DNA of 64,000 nucleotides from Portunus trituberculatus (taxonomy: Eukaryota > Arthropoda > Malacostraca > Decapoda > Portunidae), in the NCBI RefSeq assembly GCF_017591435.1, contig NC_059255.1, positions 186,001 to 250,000 of the forward strand, written 5' to 3'. Numbering within the stretch: the first letter of the stretch is position 1; the number at the start of each line of letters is the position of its first letter. The notes below the pieces were generated by a model. It had not been told where the DNA came from, searched no databases, and saw only the letters and a list, made by a program, of their open reading frames with translations. Both the position numbers and the translations under genes were made by a program. This document shows positions 53,923 through 64,000 of this stretch, in pieces.

Positions 53923-55409
53923 GATGTAATGTGAAATACGCTCCTCTTCACCACACTCATCACTGATTGACTGCATGATGAGTTCAACTACTCTTTTATT
54001 TCCAGTTACCCAGTTGCCGCAGTAGTTGTCATGCTCTAATGGTGAATTGATTTCTTATGTAAAGCTCAAATTCTACATGTAATAAGAAGTTAACATGCAT
54101 TTTTATTTTTGGTGTAGTAATGAGAAAATATTTTTTTTATATAGTATGTAAGAACTGCAACTCTCCTAAGCAATGATACTTTCTTTTCTTATTAAAGTAT
54201 GTACTGTATTACTGTAATTATTCATACTGATGTTGATATTATTGTGATATATTTACCTACTATATGATCTCATGATTACTCTAGTGATATATTTACATAT
54301 GTGATGCTTCACCAAAGGTAGATGCACCTATGTATGGGTTAGTGTTATTGATGTGAAGTTGCAAGAAATGACTGCAAAACTTCTATACTATGACAGTATT
54401 TTTTCTTGTCATTACTGTAAGATTGATCTCTTATTGATGCTTGAATTATTGTAATGGTATACCATACAGTGTGTGATACGAGTATCTTATTGGTATTCTT
54501 GTGAGTAACTTATGTTCTGTGTGCTGATTTTATATCTAAGTCTATGGTGATACAGTATATCTATATGCTCATATTATGGTAGTGCTATATTTACATAGAG
54601 TGTATGATGTCTTTTTGATATTCTAGGATAAGTGATTAACTTACAGGCTGTGAGCCTGTGATAATGATTTTTATAGCAAAGTGATGTGAATCTACATGCT
54701 CAATATGCTCATATTTTGGTGGTGATATATTTACATACAGTGCATGATATCTTATTAATATTCTAGTGATTAACTTACAGGCTGTTATAATAATGTATAT
54801 TTCATAGCAAATTGATATTATGAAATGTCTACATAGATTTACTGCATCATACTGGTGTTCCTGCAAATGTTCCTATTTTCTTATATATGATGGATAGATA
54901 GGCTGGTAATTACCACACAGTGCTTGAATCTTAAGTGTCTTCATTATATTTCAATATATATTCTATACAATTCTAGTGAAGTTGAAAGATTTAAGTTGAA
55001 TATATTGTTTCTCATATTTTTTACTCTCTATATATAAAGATTCCATGTATATTTTGAATAGAATCATGACTGTATAGTATCTAGTGATAGCTATATTTAC
55101 ATACAGCGCATGATATCTTATTGATATTCCAGTGATTAACTTGCAGGCTGTGATGTTGTATATTTCATAGCAGTGATATTATGATATGTCTACATAGATG
55201 TACTGCATCATACTGTGTCATACATAGTCAAAGAGCAGGTGTTCCTACAAATGTTCCTAATTTAAACTTAAGAGTTACAGGGAAGAAACCTCACTGGTAT
55301 CTCTTTGTTTTAAGTCTATATTCACTAATGTCACAATCACACACCCATTAGCGGGTAAATAGATAGTAACGAAGATAATAGCAGTGTCCATCAACCCATA
55401 TGAGAGTCA
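53923..55409. other. AT-rich non-coding region with diverged internal repeats
   Basis: No gene. A module containing atatttacatacagtgcatgatatctta, a TTGATATTCTAGTGATTAACTT-like block, caggctgt and, in two copies, tgtctacatagat.tactgcatcatac recurs near 54580, 54715 and 55085, with partial copies near 54235-54300. It probably belongs to the 3' part of the hAT element or to an older repeat. Confidence 0.5.
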
Positions 55410-55482
<73 letters not shown>

Positions 55483-55504
55483 TCTCTCTCTCTCTCTCTC
55501 TCTC
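55410..55504. repeat. (TG)n-(AG)n-AATT-(TC)n compound microsatellite
   Basis: About 19 bp of TG, about 50 bp of AG, then AATTT and about 22 bp of CT. The AG and CT tracts are mutually complementary and could form a hairpin centred on AATT. Confidence 0.95.
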
Positions 55505-55661
55505 AGACACAATTGCCAGACGGCTATGATGATTCCATACGCCGCTTTCAGCCGCAATTAAAGAAAATAATTCATACAGTGACGTAATGCAATAAGTAAT
55601 TTGATTTAATAGATAGATGATAAATTTGATACATTTTGGTTCCAAATGGTACATTTTGAAG

Positions 55662-56554
<893 letters not shown>

Positions 56555-56573
56555 TTTTTTTTTTTTTTTTTTC

Positions 56574-56788
56574 CTTAAGTAATTTCTGCAAATCTGTAGA
56601 TAAGTTTACAGTATCAAGAGGGAGACCTTCAGTCCATTTCATTTAGGATTCTTGTCTTTTAATTTTCAACTCGTGCTTATCTTCAGGTACTGGTGTGATG
56701 TTTTTCTTATCATTCATATCAGCCTCTTTTGCTTTGGGAATTGATGCATTTGCTGCAGGTTCTGCACTGGTCTTTCTGTCTTTGTCAC
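56574..56788 (-). pseudogene. Partial coding repeat 8 (3'-most), cut by (AT)n
   Basis: Minus-strand relic of the coding repeat: GEDKHELKIKR-like segment and MKWTEGLPLDTVNLSTDLQKLL. It is truncated on one side by the T-run/(AT)n junction and separated from the rest of its unit by LINE-e at 56789. Confidence 0.75.
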
Positions 56789-58097
56789 TACACTAAAAAA
56801 GGTAGGAAGGATGATGTGAATAATTATAGACTGATCAGTTTAACTAGTATAGTATGTAAGATACTAGAGAAAATCATTAAGGGTAGTATTTGGGAGCATT
56901 TAAATGAGAATAGATTAATTAGAGATACCCAACATGGCTTTAGATCAGGGAGGTCCTGTCTTACAAATTTGCTCGATATCTTAGAATATATTACCAAGGA
57001 GTTAGATGATGGAAATAGCATAGATGTTATATATCTAGATTTTAGCAAGGCATTTGATAAGGTACCACATAGGAGGCTAGTGTACAAATTGAGACTACAT
57101 GGGATAGGGGGTAGGTTAGTTGATTGGATTAGTGAATGGCTTTCTGATAGGAAACAGAGAGTAGTATTAAATGGGGCAATGTCTGAGTGGAAGGAAGTGG
57201 TTGGTACCCCAAGGATCAGTGCTAGGACCTCTTCTTTTCTTGGTGTACATTAACGATTTAGATATAGGAATTAGTAGCAAAGTATCAAAGTTTGCAGATG
57301 ATACTAAGATAGCATGTGCAGTACAGGGTGAAAAGGACAATTACAGAATACAACGAGACCTGGACAGGCTGATAGCATGGGCAGACAGGTGGCAGATGGA
57401 GTTTAATTCTAAAAAGTGTCAGGTTATGCATTTAGGTAAAGACAACACAAACTTTAACTATGAGATGGAGGGATGTTGGCTAGAGGCAGTAGAGGAAGGA
57501 AAGGATTTAGGAGTAGTGATAGACAGGACTATGAAATTTTCAAAGCAATGTTTAGAAGCAAGAAATAGGGCAAATAGGATCCTGGGTTTTATAAATAGAA
57601 ATGTTAGTTATAAAAGTAAGGAAGTGGTGCGTAGCTTATATAATTCCTATGTTAGGCCCCATTTAGAGTATTGCATACAGGCCTGGTCACCCCACTATAG
57701 GCAGGATATCAACATGTTAGAAGCAGTTCAGAGAAGAGCAACTAGGATGATACCAGCTTTAAAGCGCCTGGAGTATAGAGATAGATTAAAGGAATTAAAC
57801 ATGTTTTCATTTGAGAGGAGATGTATAAGAGGGATATGATAGAGTTATTTAAAATGTTCTCAGATACAAACTACATAGATGTGAGATCTTTCTTTACCTT
57901 AGAGGAGGAAGTAGGACTAGAAATCATGGCAGGAAGATTAGAAAGCAAGGCTGCAGGTTAGATATAAGAAAATATTTCTTTAGTCATAGGGTGGTAGACT
58001 TCTGGAATGCATTGCCAGAGACGGTTGTAAATAGCACTAGTTTGACAATGTTTAAAAACAGATTAGATAAGCACTTAAATTTATTAGATTTATAATT
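56789..58097 (+). pseudogene. LINE-e reverse transcriptase and C-terminal domain
   Basis: RT from KKGRKDDVNNYRLISLTS (56795), then QHGFRSGRSCLTNLLDILEY and motif A VIYLDFSKAFDKVPHRRL. A frameshift near 57205 leads to motif B PQGSVLGPLLFLVYIND and the catalytic FADD (KFADDTKIAC, near 57295), then LGVVIDRTMKFSKQ, PHLEYCIQAWSPHYR and LKELNMFSFERR. A second frameshift near 57825 is followed by the typical C-terminal block VVDFWNALPETVVNSTS and DKHLNLLDL, ending at 58097. No endonuclease is present (5' truncation). Confidence 0.88.
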
Positions 58098-58376
58098 ATG
58101 TATAGCGCTGCATGATAGTTTTTATAAGAAATTTACTATAGTTAAACAAGACATGATCTCCATGTATGGGGACCACAAATTGTAGAGGATTTCGCTGCAG
58201 GACTTACCCCTGTTAATGGGCCAAATATTTAGAATTAGTATATAATGTATTGTGTACTTGTAAGTGTATCTTTAAGTACTGATGACGAGGTCCCTGTGCG
58301 ACTGATACAGGATAACCTAGATGGGCCCTGGTGGCCCTTTGTTATCCTATTATTTATGTTATGTTATGTTATGTTA
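56789..58376 (+). mobile_element. LINE-e: 5'-truncated CR1/L2-like LINE inserted in the coding repeat
   Basis: It starts inside RT and ends with tatttatgttatgttatgtt, a TTATG-type tandem tail in place of poly(A). Coding-repeat sequence lies on both sides (…tctttgtcac before, atgatgttttctttaaacattc after), with the insertion in opposite orientation to the gene. Two frameshifts show it is inactive. Confidence 0.88.
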
Positions 58377-59141
58377 CATGATGTTTTCTTTAAACATTCA
58401 AATCTATGATTCTTTTATCTGTCCTAAGGTCTCTCTTGCCTTTCTGAAATTCACAATCTCTAATACTTTTTGTAGTGTGAGTAGAGTATAATACCTTACT
58501 GTGACTTGCATTTTCATCTGAAATTTCCCTTTTCTTCTTTTTATTTTCACAATGCTTTCAGTTTCTATTCTGCTGTCTGATTTCTGTCCCTTACCACTAA
58601 TGTCAGTGTCTGAGTCTGGCTGACTTCCTGTCTGCTCTTTTATGTTTCTGTGATGGAGCTTCATTCTCTGTATGAAATTTCGTTTTTGAATATGTTGATG
58701 TCCCGCAAGTCTCTTCCTCTTGTTCACTATTTTACATTAGATGATTCACATGTGGTGAACCTTTCACACTTTGATTATGACTAATTTCCCCATTCATGGA
58801 GTGATGGATAATTAAAGCTATCTTGTCAACCTTTAAAGTGTTGTTTACCCAAAGTAATTTTCTGCAAACCAGCTGGTACATTTACAATATCAAGAGATCT
58901 TCAGTCCATTTCATTAAGGATTCTTGTTTTCTACTTTTCACTTGGTGCTTAGCTTCAGGTACAAGTGTGATTTTTTTTTCTTTATTAATTATGTCAGCCC
59001 CTTCTACTACGGGCATTAATGTTTTTGTTGCAGGTTCAGCACTGATGTATAATTTGTTTTTGTTACACTGTCACATTTTTTTTTTCTAAATCATTCAGGT
59101 GTATGATTTCTTCATCTGTCCTAAGGTCTCTGTTGCCTTTC
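58377..59141 (-). pseudogene. Decayed coding repeat 7 and remainder of repeat 8
   Basis: Minus-strand coding-repeat sequence with multiple frame breaks (for example frames ending near 58404 and relics of MKWTEDLLILxxVPAGLQK around 58880). It still has the order of the repeat: acidic start, SLMKWTE-like core, Ser/Lys-rich tail. It is clearly derived from the array but not translatable as such. Confidence 0.75.
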
Positions 59142-61090
59142 TTAAGAGTCTATCACCTTACTGTGACTTGGACTTTCATCTGAAATTTTCTTTTTCTTCT
59201 TAGATTTCCATTCTATTTTCTTAACTCTTTCAACTTCTCTTTTGCTGTTTGATTTCTGTCCTTTACTACTAATGGCAATGTTTGATTCTGTGGTTAACTT
59301 CCTGTCTGCTCCTTTAAGTTTCCTTGAAGGAGCTTCACTCCCTTGATGAATTTTGTTTTTTGAATGAGATGAGGTCCTACAAGTCTCTTCCTCTGGTTCA
59401 CTATTGTACATTAAATCATTCACACGGGGTGGACCTGTCATGCTTTGGTCTTGACTAATTTCATTCATGGAGTGGTTGGTAATTAAGGCTATCCTGTCCA
59501 CCTGTAAAGTGCGGTGTTCATGAAGTAATTTCTGCAAACCAGCTGGTAAGTTTACAATATCAAGAGGGAGACCTTCAGTCCATTTCATTAGGGATTCTTG
59601 TCTTTTGCTTTTCAATTGGTGCTTAGCTTCAGGTACTAGTGTGATGTTTCTCTTATCATTCATTTTGTCAGACTCTTCTGCTTTTGGCATTGATGTTTTT
59701 CTTGCAGGCCCAGCATTGGTCTTTCTGTTTTTGTCACACTGTGATATGTTTTTTTTTAAATCATTCAATTCTATGATTCCTTCAGCTGCCGTAAGGTCTC
59801 TTTTGCCTTTCTTAAATTCACCATCCTTTATCCGTTTTGCAGTAGGAGTAGAATCTGTTACCTTACTGTAACTTAGACTTTCATCCAAAATTTTGCTTTT
59901 CTCTTTAGGTTCCCTTTATATTTTCTTAACTCTTTCAGCTTCTCTTTTGCTATATGATTTCTGTCCTTTACCACAATTGCCAGTGTTTGTTTCTATGGCT
60001 GATTTCTTCTCTGCTCCTTTATATTTCCTTGATGGAGTTTCACACCCTTTATGAATTTTGTTTTTTGAATGAGATGAGGTCCCACAAGTCTTTCCCTCTT
60101 TTTCATTATTGTATAATAAATCATTCACACATAGTGGACCTGTCACAGTTTGGACTTTACTAATTTCTTCATTCACAGAGTGGTTGGTAATTAAAGATAT
60201 CCTGTCCACCTGTAAAGTATTGTTTTCCTGAAGTAATTTCTGCAAATCAACTGGTAAGCTTACAATATCAAGAGGGAGACCTTCAGTCCATTTCATTAGG
60301 GATTCTTGTCTTTTGCTTTTCAATTGGTGCTTAGCTTCAGGTATTGGTGTGAAGTTTTTTGTATCATTCACTATGTCAGCTTTTTCTGCTTTTGGCATTG
60401 ATTTTCTTGTTGCAGTTTCAGCACTGGTCTTTCTGTCTTTGTCACATTGTGATATGATTTTTTCAAAATCATTCAAGACTCTGATTCCTTCATCTATTGT
60501 AAGGTCTCTCTTGCCTTTCTGAAATTCACAATCTCTGATCCTTTTTGTAGTAGGAGTACCTTACTGTGACTTAAACTTTCATCTGAAATTTTCCTTTTTT
60601 TCTTAAGTTTCCTTTTTATCTCCTTAACTCTTTCAGCTTCTCTTTTGCTGTCTGATTTCTGTCCCTTACCACTAATGCCAGTGTTTGTTTCTGTGGCTGA
60701 CTTCTCTGCTCCTTTAAGTTTCCTTGAAGGAGCTTCATTCCCTTGATAAATTTCGTTTTTTGAATGAGATGAGGCCCCACAAGTCTCTTTCTCTAGTTCA
60801 CTATTGTACATTAAATCATTCACACGGGGTGGACCTGTCATGCTTTGGTCTTGACTAATTTCATTCATGGAGTGGTTGGTAATTAAGGCTATCCTGTCCA
60901 CCTGTAAAGTGCGGTGTTCATGAAGTAATTTCTGCAAACCAGCTGGTAAGTTTACAATATCAAGAGGGAGACCTTCAGTCCATTTCATTAGGGATTCTTG
61001 TCTTTTGCTTTTCAATTGGTGCTTAGCTTCAGGTACTAGTGTGATGTTTCTCTTATCATTCATTTTGTCAGACTTTTCTGCTTTTGGCAT
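59142..61090 (-). pseudogene. Coding repeats 4-6, frame-broken continuation of the repeat gene
   Basis: Three units in good similarity to the intact ones but with discrete lesions. A 1-nt difference in a T-run near 61096 separates them from the main ORF. A roughly 10-bp deletion near 60560 ends the 60494-61090 frame. A T to A change makes TAA at 59916-59918. A deletion of about 40 bp near 59145 ends the 59142-59888 frame. Between lesions each unit keeps the core KSKRQESLMKWTEGLPLDIV. If the first lesion is a sequencing error, the gene would extend to about 60500. Otherwise these units are untranslated relics. Confidence 0.75.
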
Positions 61091-64000
61091 TGATGTTTTC
61101 TTGCAGGCCCAGCATTGGTCTTTCTGTTTTTGTCACACTGTGATATGTTTTTTTTTAAATCATTCAATTCTATGATTCCTTCAGCTGTCGTAAGGTCTCT
61201 TTTGCCTTTCTTAAATTCACCATCCTTTATCCGTTTTGCAGTAGGAGTAGAATCTGTTACCTTACTGTAACTTAGACTTTCATCCAAAATTTTGCTTTTC
61301 TCTTTAGGTTCCCTTTTTATTTTCTTAACTCTTTCAGCTTCTCTTTTGCTATATGATTTCTGTTCTTTACCACAATTGCCAGTGTTTGTTTCTGTGGCTG
61401 ATTTCTTCTCTGCTCCTTTATATTTCCTTGATGGAGTTTCACTCCCTTTATGAATTTTATTTTTTGAATGAGATGAGGTCCCACAAGTCTTTCCCTCTTT
61501 TTCATTATTGTATAAATCATTCACACGTGGTGGACCTGTCACAGTTTGGACTTTACTAATTTCTTCATTCACAGAGTGGTTGGTAATTAAAGATATCCTG
61601 TCCACCTGTAAAGTATTGTTTTCCTGAAGTAATTTCTGCAAATCAACTGGTAAGCTTACAATATCAAGAGGGAGACCTTCAGTCCATTTCATTAGGGATT
61701 CTTGTCTTTTGCTTTTCAATTGGTGCTTAGCTTCAGGTATTGGTGTGAAATTTTTTGTATCATTCACTATGTCAACTTTTTCTGCTTTTGGCATTGATTT
61801 TCTTGTTGCAGTTTCAGCACTGGTCTTTCTGTCTTTGTCACATTGTGATATGATTTTTTCAAAATCATTCAAGACTCTGATTCCTTCATCTATTGTAAGG
61901 TCTCTCTTGCCTTTCTGAAATTCACAATCTCTGATCCTTTTTGTAGTAGGAGTACAGTATATTACCTTACTGTGACTTAAACTTTCATCTGAAATTTTCC
62001 ATTTCTTCTTAGGTTTCCTTTTTATTTCCTTAACTCTTTCAGCTTCTCTTTTGCTGTTTGATTTCTGTACCTTACCACTAATGCCAGTGTTTGTTTCTGT
62101 GGCTGACTTCTCTGCTCCTCTAAGTTTCCTTGAAGAAGCTTCACTCGCTTGATGAATTTTGTTTTTTGAATGAGATGAGGTCCCACAAGTCTCTTCCTCT
62201 AGTTCACTATTGTACATTAAATCATTCACATGGGGTGGACCTGTCACGCTTTGGTCTTGAATACTTTCCTCGTTCATGGAGTGGTTGGTAATTAAAGCTA
62301 TCCTCGCCACCTGTAAAGTGCTGTGTTCCTGAAGTAATTTCTGAAAACCAGCTGGTAAGTTTACAATATCAAGAGGAAGACGTTCAGTCCATTTCATTAG
62401 GGATTCTTGTCTTTTGCTTTTCAATTGGTGCTTAGCTTCAGGTACAGTTGTGAAGTTTTTCTTATCATTCATTATGTCAGACTCTTCTGCTTTTGGCATT
62501 GATTTTCTTGTTACAGGTTCAGCACTGGTCTGTCTGTCTTTGTCACACTGTGATATGTTTTTTTCAAAATCATTCAAGACTCTGATTCCTTCATGTATCG
62601 TAAGGTCTCTCTTGCCTTTCTCAAATTCACCATCTCTGGTCCTTTTTGTAGTAGAAGTAGAGTCTCTTACTTTAATGTGACTTGGACTTTCATATAAAAT
62701 TTTCCACTCTTTCTTAGGTTTCCTGTTTATTTTCTCAACTCTTTCAGCTTCTCTTTTGCTGTCTGATTTCTCTCCCTTACCACTAATGTCAGTGTTTGTT
62801 TCTGTGGCTGACTTCTTGTCTGCTTCTTTATGTTTCCTTGATGAAGCTTCACTCCCTTCATGAATTTTGTTTTTTGAATGAGGTGATATCCCACTAGTCT
62901 CTTCCTCTTGTTCTCTATTGTACATTAAATCATTTACACGTGGTAGGCCTGTCACGCTTTGGTCTTGACTAATTTCCTCATTTATGAAATGATCAGTAAT
63001 TAAAGCTATGTCATCCACCTGTAAAGTGTTATTTTCCTGAAAAAATTTCTGCAAGCCAGCTGGTAGATTTACAATATCAAGAGGGAGACCTTCAGTCCAT
63101 TTCATTAAGGATTCTTGTCTTTTACTTTTCACATGGTGCTTAGCTTTAGATACTGGTATGATGTTTTTCTTATCATTCATTATGTCAGCCTCTTCTGCTA
63201 TGGGCAATGATGTCTTTGCTGTAGGTTCAGCACTGGTCTTTCTGTCCTTGCCACATTGTGATATGCTGTTTTCAAAATCATTCAAGTGTATAATTCCTTC
63301 ATCTGTGCAGGCCAAAGTTTTTTTCTTTCTTTTCTTTAATGGTTCCTCTGTTGTCCTTATTGAAGCACCAAACAGCACAACACCAGGATTTTTTGTCTCA
63401 GAGTTTTTGAATAAGTTCTTATTTTTTCTTGGTGTTTTCTTTGTTAGTGAATCCCTCAACAGCATAGCCGCTGGAATTTCAAATCTTACCTCATGATTAT
63501 CACTGTCTTTTCTTTTCATGTTCGGGGTGTTTTTGTCAGTGCCTGGAAGGGGCAAGCCTTCAAACCATGAAGCAGTGTAATGTGGCACATGGAAATGTCT
63601 TTTGGTGGTTTTTGTGTCTTTTAGGGTGACAGTAACAGAACTGTATGTGCCTGATGGCCCATGCCTTTGCTTCCCTGGTGTGTTGGGAGTGCTAGTGCCC
63701 AAGCGTTTAACAATATCCTGCATGAAGAGAGATGGCAGGTTCTCCACATGAAGCATTAACCCAGGCATGTTAAGGTGACTGGTAGAAGCAATCTGTACCT
63801 CCTGGGGTGACCAAGTTTTATCATGTTTATTGGTGGGAATCCTCTGCTTAGATGGCTGTGTTTTTTGGGGTAAAGCCATACTTCCTGCATTGTGTATCTT
63901 TGATACTGACTTCTCTAATAACTTTTTAAATGAATTATGTTCTGAATCAAATCCTTTTACATATGGAGATTCCTGTTTTGGTTCAGTTGGAGATTCCGAT
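61060..64000 (-). CDS. Large repetitive basic protein, 5' end beyond the window (unknown function)
   Basis: Open from the window edge (64000) to TGA/TAA at 61060. The ATG at 63879 gives 939 residues, but the frame continues upstream for 40 more codons to the edge (SESPTEPKQESPYVKG...), so the true start lies outside. Unique N-terminal part (about 190 residues from that ATG): STPNTPG, a WFEGLPLPG motif (105-113), and EVRFEIPAAMLLRDSLTKKTPRK (130-152), followed by a basic LKKRKKK. Then three full repeats of about 235 residues and part of a fourth, each with an acidic start (DEGI..LNDFE..ISQCDKDRKTSAE), the core SLMKWTEGLPLDIVNLPAGLQ, and a Lys/Ser/Thr-rich tail. There is no signal peptide, membrane segment or transposon domain. 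Many SP/TP and basic runs suggest a phosphorylated nuclear protein. The layout (one large exon of tandem repeats after a V-x-F...TP segment) recalls Ki-67, but the repeat sequence itself is not one I recognise. No introns are visible. Confidence 0.8.
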   Translation of the reverse strand, partial: SESPTEPKQESPYVKGFDSEHNSFKKLLEKSVSKIHNAGSMALPQKTQPSKQRIPTNKHDKTWSPQEVQIASTSHLNMPGLMLHVENLPSLFMQDIVKRLGTSTPNTPGKQRHGPSGTYSSVTVTLKDTKTTKRHFHVPHYTASWFEGLPLPGTDKNTPNMKRKDSDNHEVRFEIPAAMLLRDSLTKKTPRKNKNLFKNSETKNPGVVLFGASIRTTEEPLKKRKKKTLACTDEGIIHLNDFENSISQCGKDRKTSAEPTAKTSLPIAEEADIMNDKKNIIPVSKAKHHVKSKRQESLMKWTEGLPLDIVNLPAGLQKFFQENNTLQVDDIALITDHFINEEISQDQSVTGLPRVNDLMYNREQEEETSGISPHSKNKIHEGSEASSRKHKEADKKSATETNTDISGKGEKSDSKREAERVEKINRKPKKEWKILYESPSHIKVRDSTSTTKRTRDGEFEKGKRDLTIHEGIRVLNDFEKNISQCDKDRQTSAEPVTRKSMPKAEESDIMNDKKNFTTVPEAKHQLKSKRQESLMKWTERLPLDIVNLPAGFQKLLQEHSTLQVARIALITNHSMNEESIQDQSVTGPPHVNDLMYNSELEEETCGTSSHSKNKIHQASEASSRKLRGAEKSATETNTGISGKVQKSNSKREAERVKEIKRKPKKKWKISDESLSHSKVIYCTPTTKRIRDCEFQKGKRDLTIDEGIRVLNDFEKIISQCDKDRKTSAETATRKSMPKAEKVDIVNDTKNFTPIPEAKHQLKSKRQESLMKWTEGLPLDIVSLPVDLQKLLQENNTLQVDRISLITNHSVNEEISKVQTVTGPPRVNDLYNNEKEGKTCGTSSHSKNKIHKGSETPSRKYKGAEKKSATETNTGNCGKEQKSYSKREAERVKKIKREPKEKSKILDESLSYSKVTDSTPTAKRIKDGEFKKGKRDLTTAEGIIELNDLKKNISQCDKNRKTNAGPARKHQCQKQKSLTK

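Larger units (their letters stand above)
56574..63310 (-). repeat. Tandem array of eight ~700-bp coding repeats
   Basis: Using the conserved block caagagggagaccttcagtc as anchor, copies lie at 63078, 62370, 61665, 60961, 60270, 59561, 58891 and 56615. Spacings are 708, 705, 704, 691, 709 and 670 bp, plus about 690 bp for the last once LINE-e is removed. The repeat encodes about 235 residues with the core SLMKWTEGLPLDIV. Copies 61665+60961 are much more like 60270+59561 than like the others, showing a two-unit (about 1.4 kb) duplication. The last copy is cut by a T-run and (AT)n at 56551-56573. Confidence 0.92.

Noticed and set aside
60313..62680. Repeated plus-strand ORFs of about 69-112 residues (MLFNWCLASG...)
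   Set aside because: Antisense of the coding repeat; the minus-strand frame is far longer and runs through several units.

Overview
This is a repeat-dominated eukaryotic window. It is best explained as invertebrate, most likely arthropod and plausibly a decapod crustacean. The reasons are AT-rich satellite DNA, long (AT)n, (GA)n and (GT)n tracts, Ty3/gypsy elements primed by Arg- and Leu-type tRNAs, several non-LTR retrotransposons carrying their own RNase H, and no bacterial gene organisation. The taxonomic call is an inference. I see no tRNA, rRNA or CRISPR array.

Left two thirds: one satellite array (about 96-bp monomers plus a roughly 150-bp spacer, forming variable higher-order units of about 0.45-1.2 kb) covers 1-7903, 26011-36989 and 44724-46203. 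LTR retrotransposons split and end it. GMR-A (7904-26010) is a Ty3/gypsy element with the unusual order Gag-protease-integrase-RT-RNase H, as in the Gmr1 clade. Its 5' LTR is broken by a 5'-truncated LINE (LINE-a, 8203-10770). Its Gag/integrase boundary is split by LINE-b (about 13200-22521). LINE-b is itself split by a TIR-bearing DNA element (DNA-c, 15074-21867), and DNA-c by a complete-length LINE (LINE-d, 15491-21277, clear target-site duplication). GMR-B (36990-44719, 4-bp target duplication AGAC) is a second Gmr1-like family, in the form LTR-internal-LTR-partial internal-LTR.

Middle: GYP-C (46204-51987) is a conventional-order Ty3/gypsy element (Gag-protease-RT-RNase H-integrase). It has a tRNA-Leu-type primer site, a 58-bp inverted repeat around its leader and a small membrane-segment ORF after integrase. 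Its 3' LTR is cut by a decayed hAT transposon (51988 to about 55664) that contains one (AT)n tract and ends in an 887-bp pure (AT)n tract at 55665-56551.

Right end: on the minus strand, 56574-64000 holds about eight tandem copies of a roughly 700-bp coding repeat, preceded on the same strand by a unique N-terminal region. The upstream part is one open frame from 61060 to the window edge (about 980 codons, still open at 64000). The downstream copies are increasingly broken, and one is interrupted by a CR1/L2-like LINE (LINE-e). This is the only candidate host gene and the most likely undescribed item. Its product is basic, low-complexity and repetitive. A distant resemblance to Ki-67/Repo-Man-type mitotic chromosome proteins is offered only as a hypothesis.
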